Source of the DNA: Sipunculus nudus | Taxonomy: Eukaryota > Annelida > Sipuncula > Golfingiida > Sipunculidae | DNA length: 64,000 nucleotides | Assembly: GCA_026874595.1 (NCBI GenBank) | Contig: CM049306.1 | Span: 94,789,642 to 94,853,641, forward strand | Reading direction: 5' to 3' | Notes under the pieces: model-generated | Seen by the model: only the letters and a program-made list of their open reading frames with translations | Databases searched by the model: none | What the model was told of the DNA's origin: nothing | Made by a program: the position numbers and the translations under genes | Part shown: in pieces, positions 44,501-57,989 of the stretch | Layout: every line of letters starts with the position of its first letter | Numbering within the stretch: the first letter of the stretch is position 1

Positions 44501-47500
44501 AAAGTAATTTCCTGAACATGTGACATCATCACACCCATGTTGTGAATCTACAGGAATACGCAAGGCATCTAATAATTCTGGAAAACCTGTGGATTCAGAT
44601 AAATAGTTAATAAAATTCTGATCATTTTCTGATCAGTAGTCTGCAATACCCTAAATAATAATTATACATTGCATGATAATTCATTTTTTATGAAGTGTTA
44701 CCATGTAGTATTAAAGTACCTTCGGACAGAGTTAATGAAGAATTCATATATCTATAAATGTATGTCTGTTAGCCTAAAATTATGTAAAGTTAATAATGTT
44801 TTGTATTTAATTACCAAAATTTTAAAGTCTCACTAATAAGCTTGAATCCACAGCGTATAGTTTTTTTTAAGTAAAGCAAATTATATCACATAATAAGCCT
44901 TATATTTTAAATGACCTGCTGTCAGATGAGCTATGGTTAGACATGATCATTACAAATACAGTGAAAGAAATCTGTTTTTCTTCTGTGTATCTGTAAGGTT
45001 ATGTATCCATGCATTATATGTTTGGTGTCATTTTGTAGATTATCTGAAACCTATGTGGTCAGACATGGAATCTAAGTGTGTGACAAACATTAAAGGGGCC
45101 CAATCACCTATCTGAGCATTATAAACTAAAGGTAGTCCCTTGGACCTTTTATAAAAATAGGCCAGAAAACCTGGAACTCACTGCACACAGGCTACTTGTT
45201 TCTTTTATATCGTGTTTATAATACAGAGGGCCTGCAAAAATAATCCAAACAAATTGAACAAAGGCATCTGGCAGCAAGTCAGGAATGCGAGAACTTTGCA
45301 AATTGCTTTTAGTAACAACTGACCTTTCTACCTCCGCATATATGTAACCTTTCACCTTGGGTTACATGTTTTTCCCTGTTTGTCAGTACTGCTGTGTTTA
45401 CAACATGTTGTTGATAAACAAGTTCATACATTCTTCACAAAGGCATTATCAGAATTTTTCACAACCAAAATTACCCTGTGATCATTAATAAATAGACAGA
45501 GGAATCCAGAAATCACACAAATTCTTTTTCAAAAGGTAGGTGAATGGGCACCTTTAATCACTGTGGGAACAGTTGCTTAATGTACAGAGCAATAGTGAGG
45601 TCCTTTACAAACTGAATTCCATCTTACCCAGGCCAAAGGAAGGCCTGTTATGACATGTTTAATGACCCTATCCAGGAGACTGGACTGAGAGTTGCATGAA
45701 TATACAGAGTGAAACCTCCCAACTACGGGTCTGAATCATTAAAGATCCCAAAATGAAACCTCCCCATCAACCCTTCATATTAGAGATAATAGAGAATATG
45801 TCATCTAGGACGCAAACATAAGAACTGGGTCAAGGTAAAAATGAACTTCAGGAGCAAATTTGCCACCTCTAACTATTATTGTGATGAAAGCTCAGTTTTG
45901 AAATTCAGCCATATTGGAGATCTAGCACAAAGTCTCAGGTGTCTGTAATAGATAGGTTTCAATAATACAGAAATGCCAAGTACATGTATTATAATAGCCA
46001 ATCTTTGCGCTTTATGCATTGAACATTAATGGGCAAACATCCTTTTACACTTTAAACAGAGTGGACACTTATAAGAACAAGTGATGGTTTAAAAGACAGT
46101 AATCACACTATCACCATAAATTCATTAAACTGAATTCTTTATGAAGGAGTACCAACCATTAAACACAGGGGAAGCAATGTATTTTGCATATTTGAAACTT
46201 AATTAATTACAACATGAATATTTTAAAATATTCTCTGAATGAGTTGCTGACCATTCTTATAAAAAGACTCCTTAATGTTTCACGATGAACAAATATAAAT
46301 GAAGCCCTGTGTGTTTTTTTTCTGTATTAATGAATACTGATCATGATTGGTTGTAATGAATAACCACCCTGGGAGAGCCGATAATTGCTGGTCCCTTAGT
46401 TCGGTCACAGAGAAGCGTACCAGTTTGATGGATGTTATTTTTTTTAATAATGTCACAGAGCTTGCCTTAATAAATCACAATTTCCTAAGATCTCTTTTAT
46501 ACAGTTATCTGGGGCTCGCAGCCACTTGAAACTCTCTCTTATCAGCAGCAGCCACAGCAGTCGTGTATCCTGGAAGTTCTTTGTATATGGCAGCGTGTCA
46601 ACATATCGTGTCACAGCACGGTCAGCCATCACAAACACTTCCTCCTCACATCATGTAAACCTGTCACATGAAACCTGCAACACTTCACCTGGCTGTCTGT
46701 TTATATATATATATAACAAGTCACATCACAGGGCAGGGCATTACACCAATCTACTACAGGAGTAGGAAACAATAGGTCATACACAAAAATTAAGTGGTTT
46801 CTAGCCCTCTTTCACAAACCTGCATCACAAATATAATTATTTGATTACAGGACTCCCATCAGGCTAATGAAGAAATATAACAATTTTATCGGAGGACCTA
46901 AGACAAAAATATAGGCATTTATAGGAATTTTCAGCCAATAATATTTGGATTTTTCACTGGACAATTGTTGATTACACAGTAAACTAACATGACCATCTAC
47001 CCTCCAATAGTTTCTTTTAAAAGGTCTGATAAATTGATCTAGATGGCTTTGCTTGTGCCACTACAGCACCTAAATGTACTATTCTGCAAAAGAGCTGCTT
47101 AACTTTAAGATAATTCGAGGTAATTACTCAGTAAAAACAATATAGGAAACATGATTTTGTAGATATAGGAAATTATGGTCTAAATGCTGGAAAGTACAGG
47201 AAAATATAAAAGACAATTTCTTCATAGGAAACATAGAAAATATAGTTAATAATCAGAAAAGTCATGTATCATAAGGTTGTTGGTTGTATATGTTGAAGCT
47301 GAAATGTGCAAGATGCTAAGCACCATTTGTTGAATATGTTTGGATTAATTTGCTGGGCCTCCCACATGTCATTAACACATGGATATAAACAAAATAAACA
47401 GACTGTGTGTGGTGGGATCAGGTGTTTTCTGGCCTATTTTTATAAAGGTTCAAAAGATTATCTTTAGTTAATAGACGTTTAAATATCAGAATAATACAGG

Positions 47501-47530
47501 TAAAGGTTGGGGTTTATAGTCTGATATCAC
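44501..47530. other. Presumed first intron, unique DNA
   Basis: AT-rich with no recognised repeat family apart from a short TA run near 46705. 46320-46640 has an unusual low-repeat texture with many ATTA/TAAT cores and an open minus-strand frame whose splice sites do not fit the CPED1 phase. Confidence 0.5.
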
Positions 47531-47539
47531 CGACGATGT

Positions 47540-47832
47540 CAGTCTCATCCGACTTTACACTTTGCCTTCCTGGTCTTTCGGGCCTTTCCATTCTTGTAGC
47601 TTTTCTCGGCTCCCTGGGGAACATACAACCCAAGCTGCCATATCAGGCGCTAGAAGGTTGTTCGTTCTACATATTCCCTCCTCCCATGACCAGTGCCCAT
47701 TCATTCCAGGGTTGTGACAGCGGTAAAGACTTTGCCTAGGAGCCTTAGCAAAGAGAGCAGTCAGAACCAACAACCTTGTGGTCACAAGTCAAGCCCCCTA
47801 TCCATTACGCCACCACACTCCACACAATCACC
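47540..47832 (-). mobile_element. tRNA-derived SINE
   Basis: On the minus strand, from 47826 downward, GTGGTGGCGTAATGGATAGG (A-box TGGCGTAATGG) is followed about 40 nt later by GGTTGTTGGTTCTGAC, a B-box-like site. About 200 bp of non-tRNA body follows. Flanking repeats were not identified. Confidence 0.6.
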
Positions 47833-48570
47833 TTTAAAACAGATGGAATTATAATGTGGTGTACAGAGTGTCCAGACTTTTCATGGACAGCTCCATGGAA
47901 TGCAGGTGAAATGTTGAAGGACGAAGAACATAACTATTATAAAAAATAATGTTATTTTAAGCCTCCCAGATATAATATTTTCTGTGCATGGGGCTGTAAT
48001 GATCCAGGAGTCATAACCTCTAAGTAGTCATGTTAAGAAACTCTTTAGAGATTTCAATTTTTTTGCATTCAGCATGAGACTCTAATAATTATTCCCTGTT
48101 CTCACACAAGGGTTAAAAAATCTCACACAATTTGACATGACAGATATGACAAAAGTATATTTAGTAAAGAAAAAAATTAAGTTAATATTTACTTGTGACA
48201 TAAACACCTGAATTATACAAACACTTCTTATACCAGTACTTGGCCAAATATTATGTATTTATAATGTGTATAGGGCTTATGCATACATTATGTATTAAAT
48301 CATATTTCCTTAAAACAAAAGTTGTCCAGTTAGGGGATTTTAGTTCAATGTAACAGGAAAATATAACTCTCTGGGTTAGCATATGCAGATTTACCCAAAC
48401 TTGACCACCTGGGATTTTCTAATCTCATGCTTTTATAAGAGTGGTATGTTATTATTAAGCCTTCTGGATGTCAGATTTCATGGTTATCCAGGAAACTCAT
48501 AACCTGTCATTAAAATATTAGAGTGAATATCTGCGCTTCAATTGAATTTCCTCAATTTGTCTCTAAGGCA

Positions 48571-48633
48571 CTGGTGAGGTTCAAACCAGGCACCTTCCAC
48601 TCCAGGAGCTAACACCTTAACCACTTGGCTCCA
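48571..48633 (-). mobile_element. tRNA-like SINE head or tRNA fossil
   Basis: Minus strand: GGAGCCAAGTGGTTAAGGTG (A-box like, as in Ser/Leu tRNAs) and GGTTTGAACC (B-box with one change from GGTTCGAACC) at suitable spacing. The anticodon and acceptor stems do not fold properly, so it is not a functional tRNA. Confidence 0.55.
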
Positions 48634-48639
48634 TACTAC

Positions 48640-51620
48640 CCCTTCCTGTCTTGCAGGCATAAGCTAAGATTCCATATGCACTTAATTTGGAATCCTGTGG
48701 AAAAGGGATAAAAATTTAAAAAGACTTATTAAGATTCTGACAAAGTGATTCCATATACATGTGCAGATCCAGCATGCAGAATACGCATCCAGCAAAATGA
48801 ATTGATACATGAAGCAATTTTTGCAGGTTCTGCATGGCATTTGGGAGCTCCACTTACAACATCATGCATGTTGGCATGCTGGTACTCATGAAATCTCTCA
48901 ACACACAATCAGCATGCTACATTCTGCCGATGTATGATATGAACAAGGACTTCTAGTGCCAATCTCCTGACACCTTAACTACCTTGGCTACCTCCTGTAT
49001 CTTCCACGTCTGGATTATTGTGTACTGGGAGACTGGCAGTCTAACAATCAGAATTATGACAGATGAAGGGGAGAGAATATAGCTCAGTAAAAGTCAGCTG
49101 GGCTGAAAATGTGCTTTATATTCCATGTAAGGTCTGACTGATCAATAGAAACTGAATTTGAGCCTCATCAATAACATGTTAGGTCAGAGTGAAGGTTGAT
49201 CATGAACTCTATTGAATTGACACTGAATAACAATCATGTAACCTTGGTGGTCAGTATGCCGTTCATGTTACCAGCCAGTGCTGTTTAAAATCCATAACTC
49301 CCCTGTCTATCATGTTTGGCCAGTGGTATGTCTTTCCTAAACTAAAACTGTTCTACAGTAAACTTATGCATCATATTTCAACTTTAACTCATGAATACCA
49401 TAAGGCTGCCCTAGCTCACTGCAGGAGTTACCACAGCAGTAGCTACAAGTTGGCGGTATTCTCTTGAGTGCAATCTTGTGTAAATATAAGATTATTTTAG
49501 CCCCAATTGGTATGAACAAATTCTGACTAAACAGATTGTGGGAAAAGGAAATAAATCACTGAGAAATGTTTATTCTGTGTTGATAAATGCTGATGAGTGA
49601 CTGATCTGGTTATCAGTTGATAAAGCTTGATCACTGAGGTAAGCTGGTTGTCAGCTGATAAAGGCTGATCATAGACCTCATCTGGTTATCAAATTTATAT
49701 ACCTGCTCACTGAGCTCAGTTGGTTGTCAGCTGATAAAAGCTGACTGAAAGGCTAAGCTGTTCTTGAAAAAAGTAAAATTCCATGATCTGAAGTATTAAA
49801 AGATACACATTTGTTATACCAAATTGTTGGGAAACATGTTTTTATCATTTACTGAAACTGATATAGCACTTGCAATTCTTATTAATCATGCGATCATGCA
49901 GGAAGAGAAAAACTGCCTTAGATGTCCATTAATTCGCACTAAGTAAAAAAAAAAGAAATATGTTTTTTATCAGTTATCAAGTGTATACTAAAGTGTATTC
50001 ATAATATATGAATAAGTAATTAAATGATCCCTTGTAGATAGTAGCTATCGTAAGTACAATTGGCAACAGCAAGAATAATAAACAAGTAATGGAAAATACC
50101 ACATATTTCAATTAACTTGGCTACATCACTATTTGTGAGAAAAACATCTCTATACATACAGCCCCAGGCCTGGGATTTTAAATACATTCTCATGTGATGT
50201 TAATGAACATGAAGTTGGTGGTCATGATATTGAAGCACCATTTGTTCTGGGAAAGACAACCTTAACGTTTGGTAGGGTAGAGGAGTAACTGCAAGGGGTT
50301 ATTAGCTACAGGTGATATATGGCCTATTAGTAGTTCCTGACATGCTGTCTACGATCTCTAATGTATTAACAGGCAGGCAGGGCAAACAAGATGCCCCAGT
50401 CCCCCAAACATGCACCCCTGATCCCTCCCACATGTTGCCATCACTCCTTGGCTAATGCACCTTTCATGTGACCTGAGGAGCTGGATGGTCAAACATGAGG
50501 AGTGACCTTCAACAAAGATACAAATAACTCAGGGTCCATGCAGCTGGACCACACAAGTTTTTGAATAAATGTCAAAATTGTTCTTGGAAATATTATCTCC
50601 ATTATCCATGTGTCCCTGCAGGCTGACTGTACAGAAAAAGTTGTTTTAATTACAATTCCCACCTGGCTGAGTCTAAAAAGTTCTCTTGCTATTTGGGCTT
50701 TGTTAGTTGTTCAAAATAAATTCAGCCTGCAAAGAATGCCTGCTCTCTCAACAATGTCATGGTTTACCAAAGATTTCCTGGAAACTGCCAGGTATCCAAG
50801 AGCTCTAAAGAACAATGATAATTGGAGGATGTCTGAGAAACAAAAAAGGGCTTTCCAGGAATTTGAGGGAATCATGTATATACCATCCACAAAATCAATG
50901 AGAAATATGTCAATGTCCTCTGTGTTTTCAAGCTTTTCTAGTAAAGAAGAGATGCACAAGATGAATTTAAATATTCAAATAAGGAACCTTTCACAATGCC
51001 TATTGAAACATCCTCTGCATGCTTAATATCTGTTCTCTTAATAATTAAAAGTAGAGATTTAAAAACATTTCTTCATTTGTTATGGAATATTAGCTGGACT
51101 GGAGAACCCAAGTTTTGTATACTTAAGGTAAATCAACATTATACTTGAAATTTTTATGTAAAAATAAATATTCTTTTAAAATACAAACTGTTTTGTAAAT
51201 TTCAATAAAAAATTTTAACTGAAATAAGAGAAATCTACAGAAATCATATTACTGAAATTTATATCATGTTAAAACTCTGCCTTCAATGTCCAAATGACAG
51301 TTTTCAACAATGTGGATTGATGATTATTCTCAAAATAATGGAAAAATGTGCTGCAGTAAGAGAAATATGGTGTTTATGACCATATCCATCCATTAATATG
51401 TATGACCTTGCCCAGGGTACAGATTTTACTGGAATGCACAATCTTTAGATAACAGTGGCTGATCCTTGTATTATTATATATGTGGTGGCTTCACTAGACC
51501 ACTGAGAAAGATATACCAGCTCAACCTAGGGCAGAGGTGGCATTTTCCTGAATATAATAATCATCTGTCAATATATAATAAAGATACTAAAATCCATTAT
51601 TTTTATATTTTTACAAATTA
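48640..51620. other. Intronic DNA with one unexplained open frame
   Basis: Unique AT-rich sequence. 50610-51026 has a 138-codon plus-strand open frame and an 82-codon open frame opposite it. Neither has a recognisable domain or convincing splice sites. Confidence 0.45.
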
Positions 51621-51621
51621 A

Positions 51622-52731
51622 ACTAGACATTTTTTGGCACCGCAGGTGCCAGAGTATCCCCAGACATAGTACAGCCCCCCCTTTTAGAATAGGCCCGCAT
51701 TTTTAGCAGCATATACTGACACCTGGCAGCAATTATTGTTTCTTCCATCTATCAATCCACAATCTTTTTTAAAGATGTTGGTCCTGTGACCTTGACCTCT
51801 GACCCCAAAATTAACTGGGGTCTTGCTTCTTCAATGGGACATATATAAGTCAAGTTTGAAATCTATACATCAATAAAAGCAGGAATTATCATCCAGATAC
51901 TAATTTTTTGACAGATGGCTCCTGTGGCCTTGACCTTTGACCTTGTGACCCCAAAATTGATATGGATCATCCACTATTGGCAAGTGAGCTATATATTCAA
52001 GATGGAAGACCTGGCTTAAAATGCATCCACAGTTTCTTTTAAGATGCGAGTCCAGTGACCTTGACCTTTGACCTCATGACCCTAGAGCCTATAGGGTTCT
52101 TACTTTAGTGGTGGGCCATACATAAGTCACGTTTGAAATCCATATGGCTATCAACACTGGAGATATCACAAGAGGTGTGTGATTTTCACCAAATATGGAC
52201 ACATTAAAGGTCAAGGCCACTCTCATGGTAAAGGTCATGACCCAAATGTAAATAGACCTCATCCCATAACCCAACTCTCTACATGTGCATAATATGAAAG
52301 AAATCTGTCCATTAGTTTTTGACTTATAATGCTTACAGTACTGTCAAGTGGCAATTATGGGGGTATTAAAAGGCATAAAAACAAGAAAAGGATAATAGGT
52401 GGCGCCACCAGTTTCCGGTATATCACAAGGCCATCCAAGATCTTCGGCCACCTTGATTTTTGGACCAGTCCATGCAAGCTTACTTGAGATATTTAAGAAT
52501 TTGTGTTATTTTCAGCAAAAATGGACATATTCAAGGTCAAGGTCACTCTCCTAGCACAGGTCATGACCCCATTTTAAATAGGCTTCGTCCCCTTACCTAT
52601 ATCTATACAAATGTAAAGTTTGAAAAAGATCAGTGAAATATTTTTAGAGTTATCCCGCTAACAAGGTATTTCTGCGGCGGCGGCGGGACCGTGGTGAAAC
52701 CATAGTATCCCGACTTTGTCTGGGGATACAA
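51622..52731 (+). mobile_element. Family A element, 1.1 kb short form
   Basis: Same ends as the 20990 copy: CTAGACATTT, palindrome GGCACCGCAGGTGCC (51636-51650), tag GTATCCCCAGACATAG (51654-51669), GGTGGCGCCACC (52398-52409), short CGG tract, stem-loop arms 52705-52714 and 52718-52729. It has only about one and a half core units where the long copy has seven to eight. Confidence 0.85.
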
Positions 52732-53531
52732 TTATCCTGCATTCTGAGTGAGACACCCCTGGTGTGCATGCAAGTAAGACATCCCAACTAAAATTCCCAC
52801 TCTGATCTGTCACCGAGGTCACTCTTATCCTGCCCCACCCTTTTAATATCTATTGGATCTACTACTGGTTTATATCACTGTGAAGTGTGATCAACAGTTT
52901 CCATGCTACAGACCCTGTATTCTCCTGTAATCCACAGGAGCAGTGCAGCCAGCTGCTAAAATAGATAGTAACTGGATGCTTTCTTTTTCAATTATCCTGT
53001 TGATCTGAGTGACTGTTATCTTCTGATTCAGGAAGTCCAACACCACTTACCAGACAACCCTCTCCAAACGCTCTGTTAATGAGCAAAAAGGAAAAAGTGC
53101 AAACCTAAACCAGATAAGCTCCCCACCTCAATGGCTCAGTAACAAGGAAATACACCTGGAAACTGCATTATCTATAGATACCCTAAGTGTTATTACAGTG
53201 TTTTAATGTAGTTTTTTGTTGTTGTGGGGGATAGTTGTTTAGGAATTCAGCAAAAGTTAAAGACATTTACTCTTTTTAACAGAGGGTAGTAATTAGAGTA
53301 ACTCATTCTGACTTTAGAGTAAATACTTCGTGAATGTTCCTCTAAAGCAAAAATGAAGATTTAGCCAACTTACTTTGTTGTTAAACTTAATTTAAAGCAT
53401 TCAGGTGAGGGAATAAGGGAAGAAAACAGAAAAACAGCAGGCATGCTGTACAATAACTGATCTGGCTAGCATTAATCTTCATCAATTGCATCTTTAGTGC
53501 TAACCCATCTCTTCTGATATCCATGACCAAG

Positions 53532-55950
53532 AAACCTGTATCTACTGATATGGACACTCTGGCTCAGTCAGGCACATGACACCTGTCTCTGCTGATATCC
53601 ATGCCCTGGCTAAGACAGATACATGACACCTGTCTCTACTGATATCTACACCCTGACTGAGACAGATACATGTCACCTGCCTCTGCTGATATCAATGCCC
53701 TAGATGAGACAGATACATGACACCTTTCTCTACTGATATCTACACCCTGACTGAGACAGATACATGACACCTGTCTCTACTGATATCCATGCCCTGTATG
53801 AAACAGATACATGACACCTGTCTCTACTGATATCCATGCCCTGTATGAAACAGATACATGACACCTGTCTCTACTGTTATCAATGCCCTGACTGAGACAG
53901 ATACATGACACCTGTCTCTACTGATATCAATGCCCTGACTGAGACAGATACATGACACCTGCCTCTACTGATATCCATGCCCTGACTGAGACAGATACAT
54001 GTCACCTGCCTCTACTGATATCCATGCCCTGTATGAGACAGATACATGTCACCTGTCTCTACTGATATCCATGCCCTGTATGAGACAGATACATGTCACC
54101 TGTCTCTACTGATATCCATGCCCTGTATGAGACAGATACATGTCACCTGTCTCTACTGATATCCATGCCCTGTATGAGACAGATACATGTCACCTGTCTC
54201 TACTGATATCCATGCCCTGTATGAGACAGATACATGACACCTGTCTCTACTGATATCCATGCCCTGTATGAGACAGATACATGACACCTGTCTCTACTGA
54301 TATCCATGCCCTGTATGAGACCGATACATGACACCTGTCTCTACTGATATCCATGCCCTGTATGAGACAGATACATGTCACCTGTCTCTACTGATATCCA
54401 TGCCCTGTATGAGACAGATACATGTCACCTGTCTCTACTGATATCCATGCCCTGTATGAGACAGATACATGTCACCTGTCTCTACTGATATCCATGCCCT
54501 GTATGAGACAGATACATGTCACCTGTCTCTACTGATATCCATGCCCTGTATGAGACAGATACATGACACCTGTCTCTACTGATATCCATGCCCTGTATGA
54601 GACAGATACATGACACCTGTCTCTACTGATATCCATGCCCTGTATGAGACAGATACATGACACCTGTCTCTACTGATATCCATGCCCTGTATGAGACAGA
54701 TACATGACACCTGTCTCTACTGATATCCATGCCCTGTATGAGACAGATACATGACACCTGTCTCTACTGATATCCATGCCCTGTATGAGACAGATACATG
54801 ACACCTGTCTCTACTGATATCCATGCCCTGTATGAGACAGATACATGACACCTGTCTCTACTGATATCCATGCCCTGTATGAGACAGATACATGTCACCT
54901 GTCTCTACTGATATCCATGCCCTGTATGAGACAGATACATGTCACCTGTCTCTACTGATATCCATGCCCTGTATGAGTAAGAAACATGTCACCTGTCTCT
55001 ACTGATATCCATGCCCTGTATGAGACAGATACATGTCACCTGTCTCTACTGATATCCATGCCCTGTATGAGACAGACACATGTCACCTGTCTCTACTGAT
55101 ATCCATGCCCTGTATGAAACAGATACATGACACCTGTCTCTACTGTTATCCATGCCCTGACTGAGACAGATACATGACACCTGTCTCTACTGATATCAAT
55201 GCCCTGACTGAGACAGATACATGACACCTGCCTCTACTGATATCCATGCCCTGACTGAGACAGATACATGTCACCTGCCTCTACTGATATCCATGCCCTG
55301 TATGAGACAGATACATGTCACCTGTCTCTACTGATATCCATGCCCTGTATGAGACAGATACATGACACCTGTCTCTACTGATATCCATGCCCTGTATGAG
55401 ACAGATACATGACACCTGTCTCTACTGATATCCATGCCCTGTATGAGACAGATACATGACACCTGTCTCTACTGATATCCATGCCCTGTATGAGACAGAT
55501 ACATTACAACTGTCTCTACTGATATCCATGCCCTGTATGAGACAGATACATGTCACCTGTCTCTACTGATATCCATGCCCTGTATGAGACAGATACATGA
55601 CACCTGTCTCTACTGATATCCATGCCCTGTATGAGACAGATACATGTCACCTGTCTCTACGGATATCTACACCCTGTCTGAGACAGATACATGACACCTG
55701 TCTCTACTGATATCCAAGCCCTGTATGAGACAGATACAAGACACCTGTCTCTACCGTTACCAATGCCCTGACTGAGACAGATACATGACACCTGTTACTA
55801 TTGATATCAATGTCCAGACTGAGACAGATACATGACACCTGTCTCTGCTGTTATCTACACTCTGACTGAGACAGATACATGACACCTGTCTCTGCTGTTA
55901 TCTACACCCTGACTGAGACAGATACATGACACCTGTCTCTACTGATAGTC
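53532..55950. repeat. 47-bp minisatellite, ~51 copies
   Basis: Units read CTGTCTCTACTGATATCCAT, GCCCTGTATGAGACAGATAC and ATG(A/T)CAC. The unit length is not divisible by three, so no long frame arises. Variant order around 'TACTGTTATC' at 53872 repeats at 55141, exactly 27 units (1269 bp) later, showing an internal large duplication. Confidence 0.97.
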
Positions 55951-55969
55951 ATGTCTTGATAGACAAATA

Positions 55970-57515
55970 TGATGCTACATCAAGCCATGCTAGGCCTTAA
56001 AAGCCAAGTCCTGTATAGCTGTCAATTTCATGAACTGTAATTAATTGGATGAACATTAATCTGCCATTTGCCTCATAGTTATGAATGACTTGGTAGATTA
56101 TAATTAGTGTATTGTTTTGACATAGCGATGCACATCATTATCTTATTTGCTGCATTGATATTAACCCACCATTAACATGATGAGCACGGTTTATAATTTC
56201 CCTTTCTATGGGCATTTAATCATGCGTTTGTAATCATAACGCTAATAATTAGGAAATATATAGTCACAGGAGAGCACTGTAGGGGAATGTTATGCTGAGG
56301 ACAACAACAAAATATTAATCTATTGCTAACATTGCAGTCATAAATTAATGAAGCAAAAACAACTCTGTTTCACATGATCCTGAAAATGCATCAATCATTC
56401 AACACAAGGGCATAAAATATTAATTAGCTCGTAGATAAATCAACTTCTTTTCTGGCAGGAGCACTGACTGCCGCTGTGAGTGCTATCCAAGTGATTTATA
56501 GACTGTCAGGCTTAGCATGTGAATAAATGTAAACTTCCAGACGATGAAGGATGAACGCTGTTGAATAGTTTTACCCTCCTCCTGTTTAAACCTGCACACT
56601 CCTTCATTAACTAAACCCACCAGGAATGGTTCACATTTGCAGACTTTACATCAACTTGTGCCACTTCACATTAATTAACATAAATAACAATGTCTCCTGT
56701 TATATTTTTAGCTAATTAACATGTTTGTCTGAAAACATCTACTCTTTTATTGAGAATTTCACTTAACATCAAGAAAGATGTGGTCTGCTAGTGATAAGAA
56801 TCATCAGATGCTGCCCAAAATGTCTTCACTTCAAATATAGTATATCCCAGATAACATGTCGACATGGGTACTGGTACAGACTACACGTGTTCTGTTTGGG
56901 AGAGCTCTCGAAAAAATTACACAAATTTTATTAGTGGAAGGTGACTCCAAGTTTACTGTAATATCGGCGACCTGATTGGCTGTATGGAACAGTTATGCTC
57001 ATGGTTATTTATTAAATGAATATGCTATTAAAGTCATGTAAAGTACATGGTGAGGTCATTTGTGTTATAACCAAGCCCTGCTTCCTGTAGCAAGTGCTCA
57101 CTGCCAATGTGAAATGTGAAAATATACTTTACATGAACACTGCCCTGTACCAACCGTAATCTCCTTAATACGGACACTGTCAGGATTTGGATTTTTGGCC
57201 ATTATAGAGAGGTGTCCATATTATACAGGTGTTTTTCTAATCACTGAAGTGTTCATATACAAATTACCATAGCCCTAACCGTATTAATATGCCTGGTTTA
57301 AGAGCTATTAATTTTCAAACCTAAGACACCCATTACTATAATAAGATATGCTAACGTATTTTGTCCAGTGTTTTTGTAGATATTCAACGTTCAGGTATGA
57401 GCATCAGACAGATCAGGAAAGCTGATCAAATCAGGTAATTCTCAAAGAATGTACTCACTGGAAAATAAGTTTGTTTATTCTACTTTACAGGGCAAAAACT
57501 GAAAAATATATAAAT
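55970..57515. promoter_or_regulatory. Candidate conserved non-coding region
   Basis: Repeat-free, stop-rich DNA dense in homeodomain-type cores (TAATTA, ATTAAT, CATTAA), especially 56030-56300 and 56440-56720. The texture resembles deeply conserved enhancers in intron 1 of developmental loci, but there is no comparison to prove it. Confidence 0.3.
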
Positions 57516-57989
57516 TAAAACAAGGGACATGTGGGTCAAAGCACTGAAATTGATTCTAAGAATATTTGTATGAAATCCCAGTGGCTGTGTTGACTGTGCA
57601 CTTTTATGGCCTTCATGAGAGAAAAAGCAGCCTCCCATTATCACACACATGTATCTGTAAAAGTTTCAGTATTTCAACTAAGTGACTGCAATATGCATGT
57701 AAATATATCCACTGGGAATTTACAAAACCCTGTAAATTACAGAATCACAGACATGAGCTGAAGAATAATAATACACATTTAATTTATTAATTGCAATAAA
57801 CCTTTAGTAAATTGTTTTTAAATACTCCATTTTCAAATGAGCATAAGCTAAGTTTGATTAGCAAGTTGAAACAAGTCATATTGGTATACATTGCATCTGC
57901 ACTGTGTAATATATGAAATTTGTGGTTTGAAACCATTTAATGATGCAATGAGGAAAAAAAAAAGTGATGGGCCTTTGTGTTATATGAAA

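Noticed and set aside
43035-44502. Very long open frames (up to 486 codons) with MSIDIMLETI-like repeats on both strands
   Set aside because: They arise because the minisatellite unit is 30 bp, so several frames stay open. There is no unique sequence, signal or splice context, and both strands are equally open.
46453-46638. Minus-strand frame EEVFVMADRAVTRYVDTLPY as a CPED1 upstream exon
   Set aside because: No GT donor in the needed phase, no signal anchor and no similarity to the CPED1 N-terminus that I can see.
48571-48633. Functional tRNA gene
   Set aside because: Only A- and B-box-like sites are present. The acceptor and anticodon stems do not pair, so it is a SINE head or fossil.
53532-55950. 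CRISPR-like array of regular repeats
   Set aside because: Units are contiguous 47-bp copies without unique spacers, in a eukaryotic context; it is a minisatellite.
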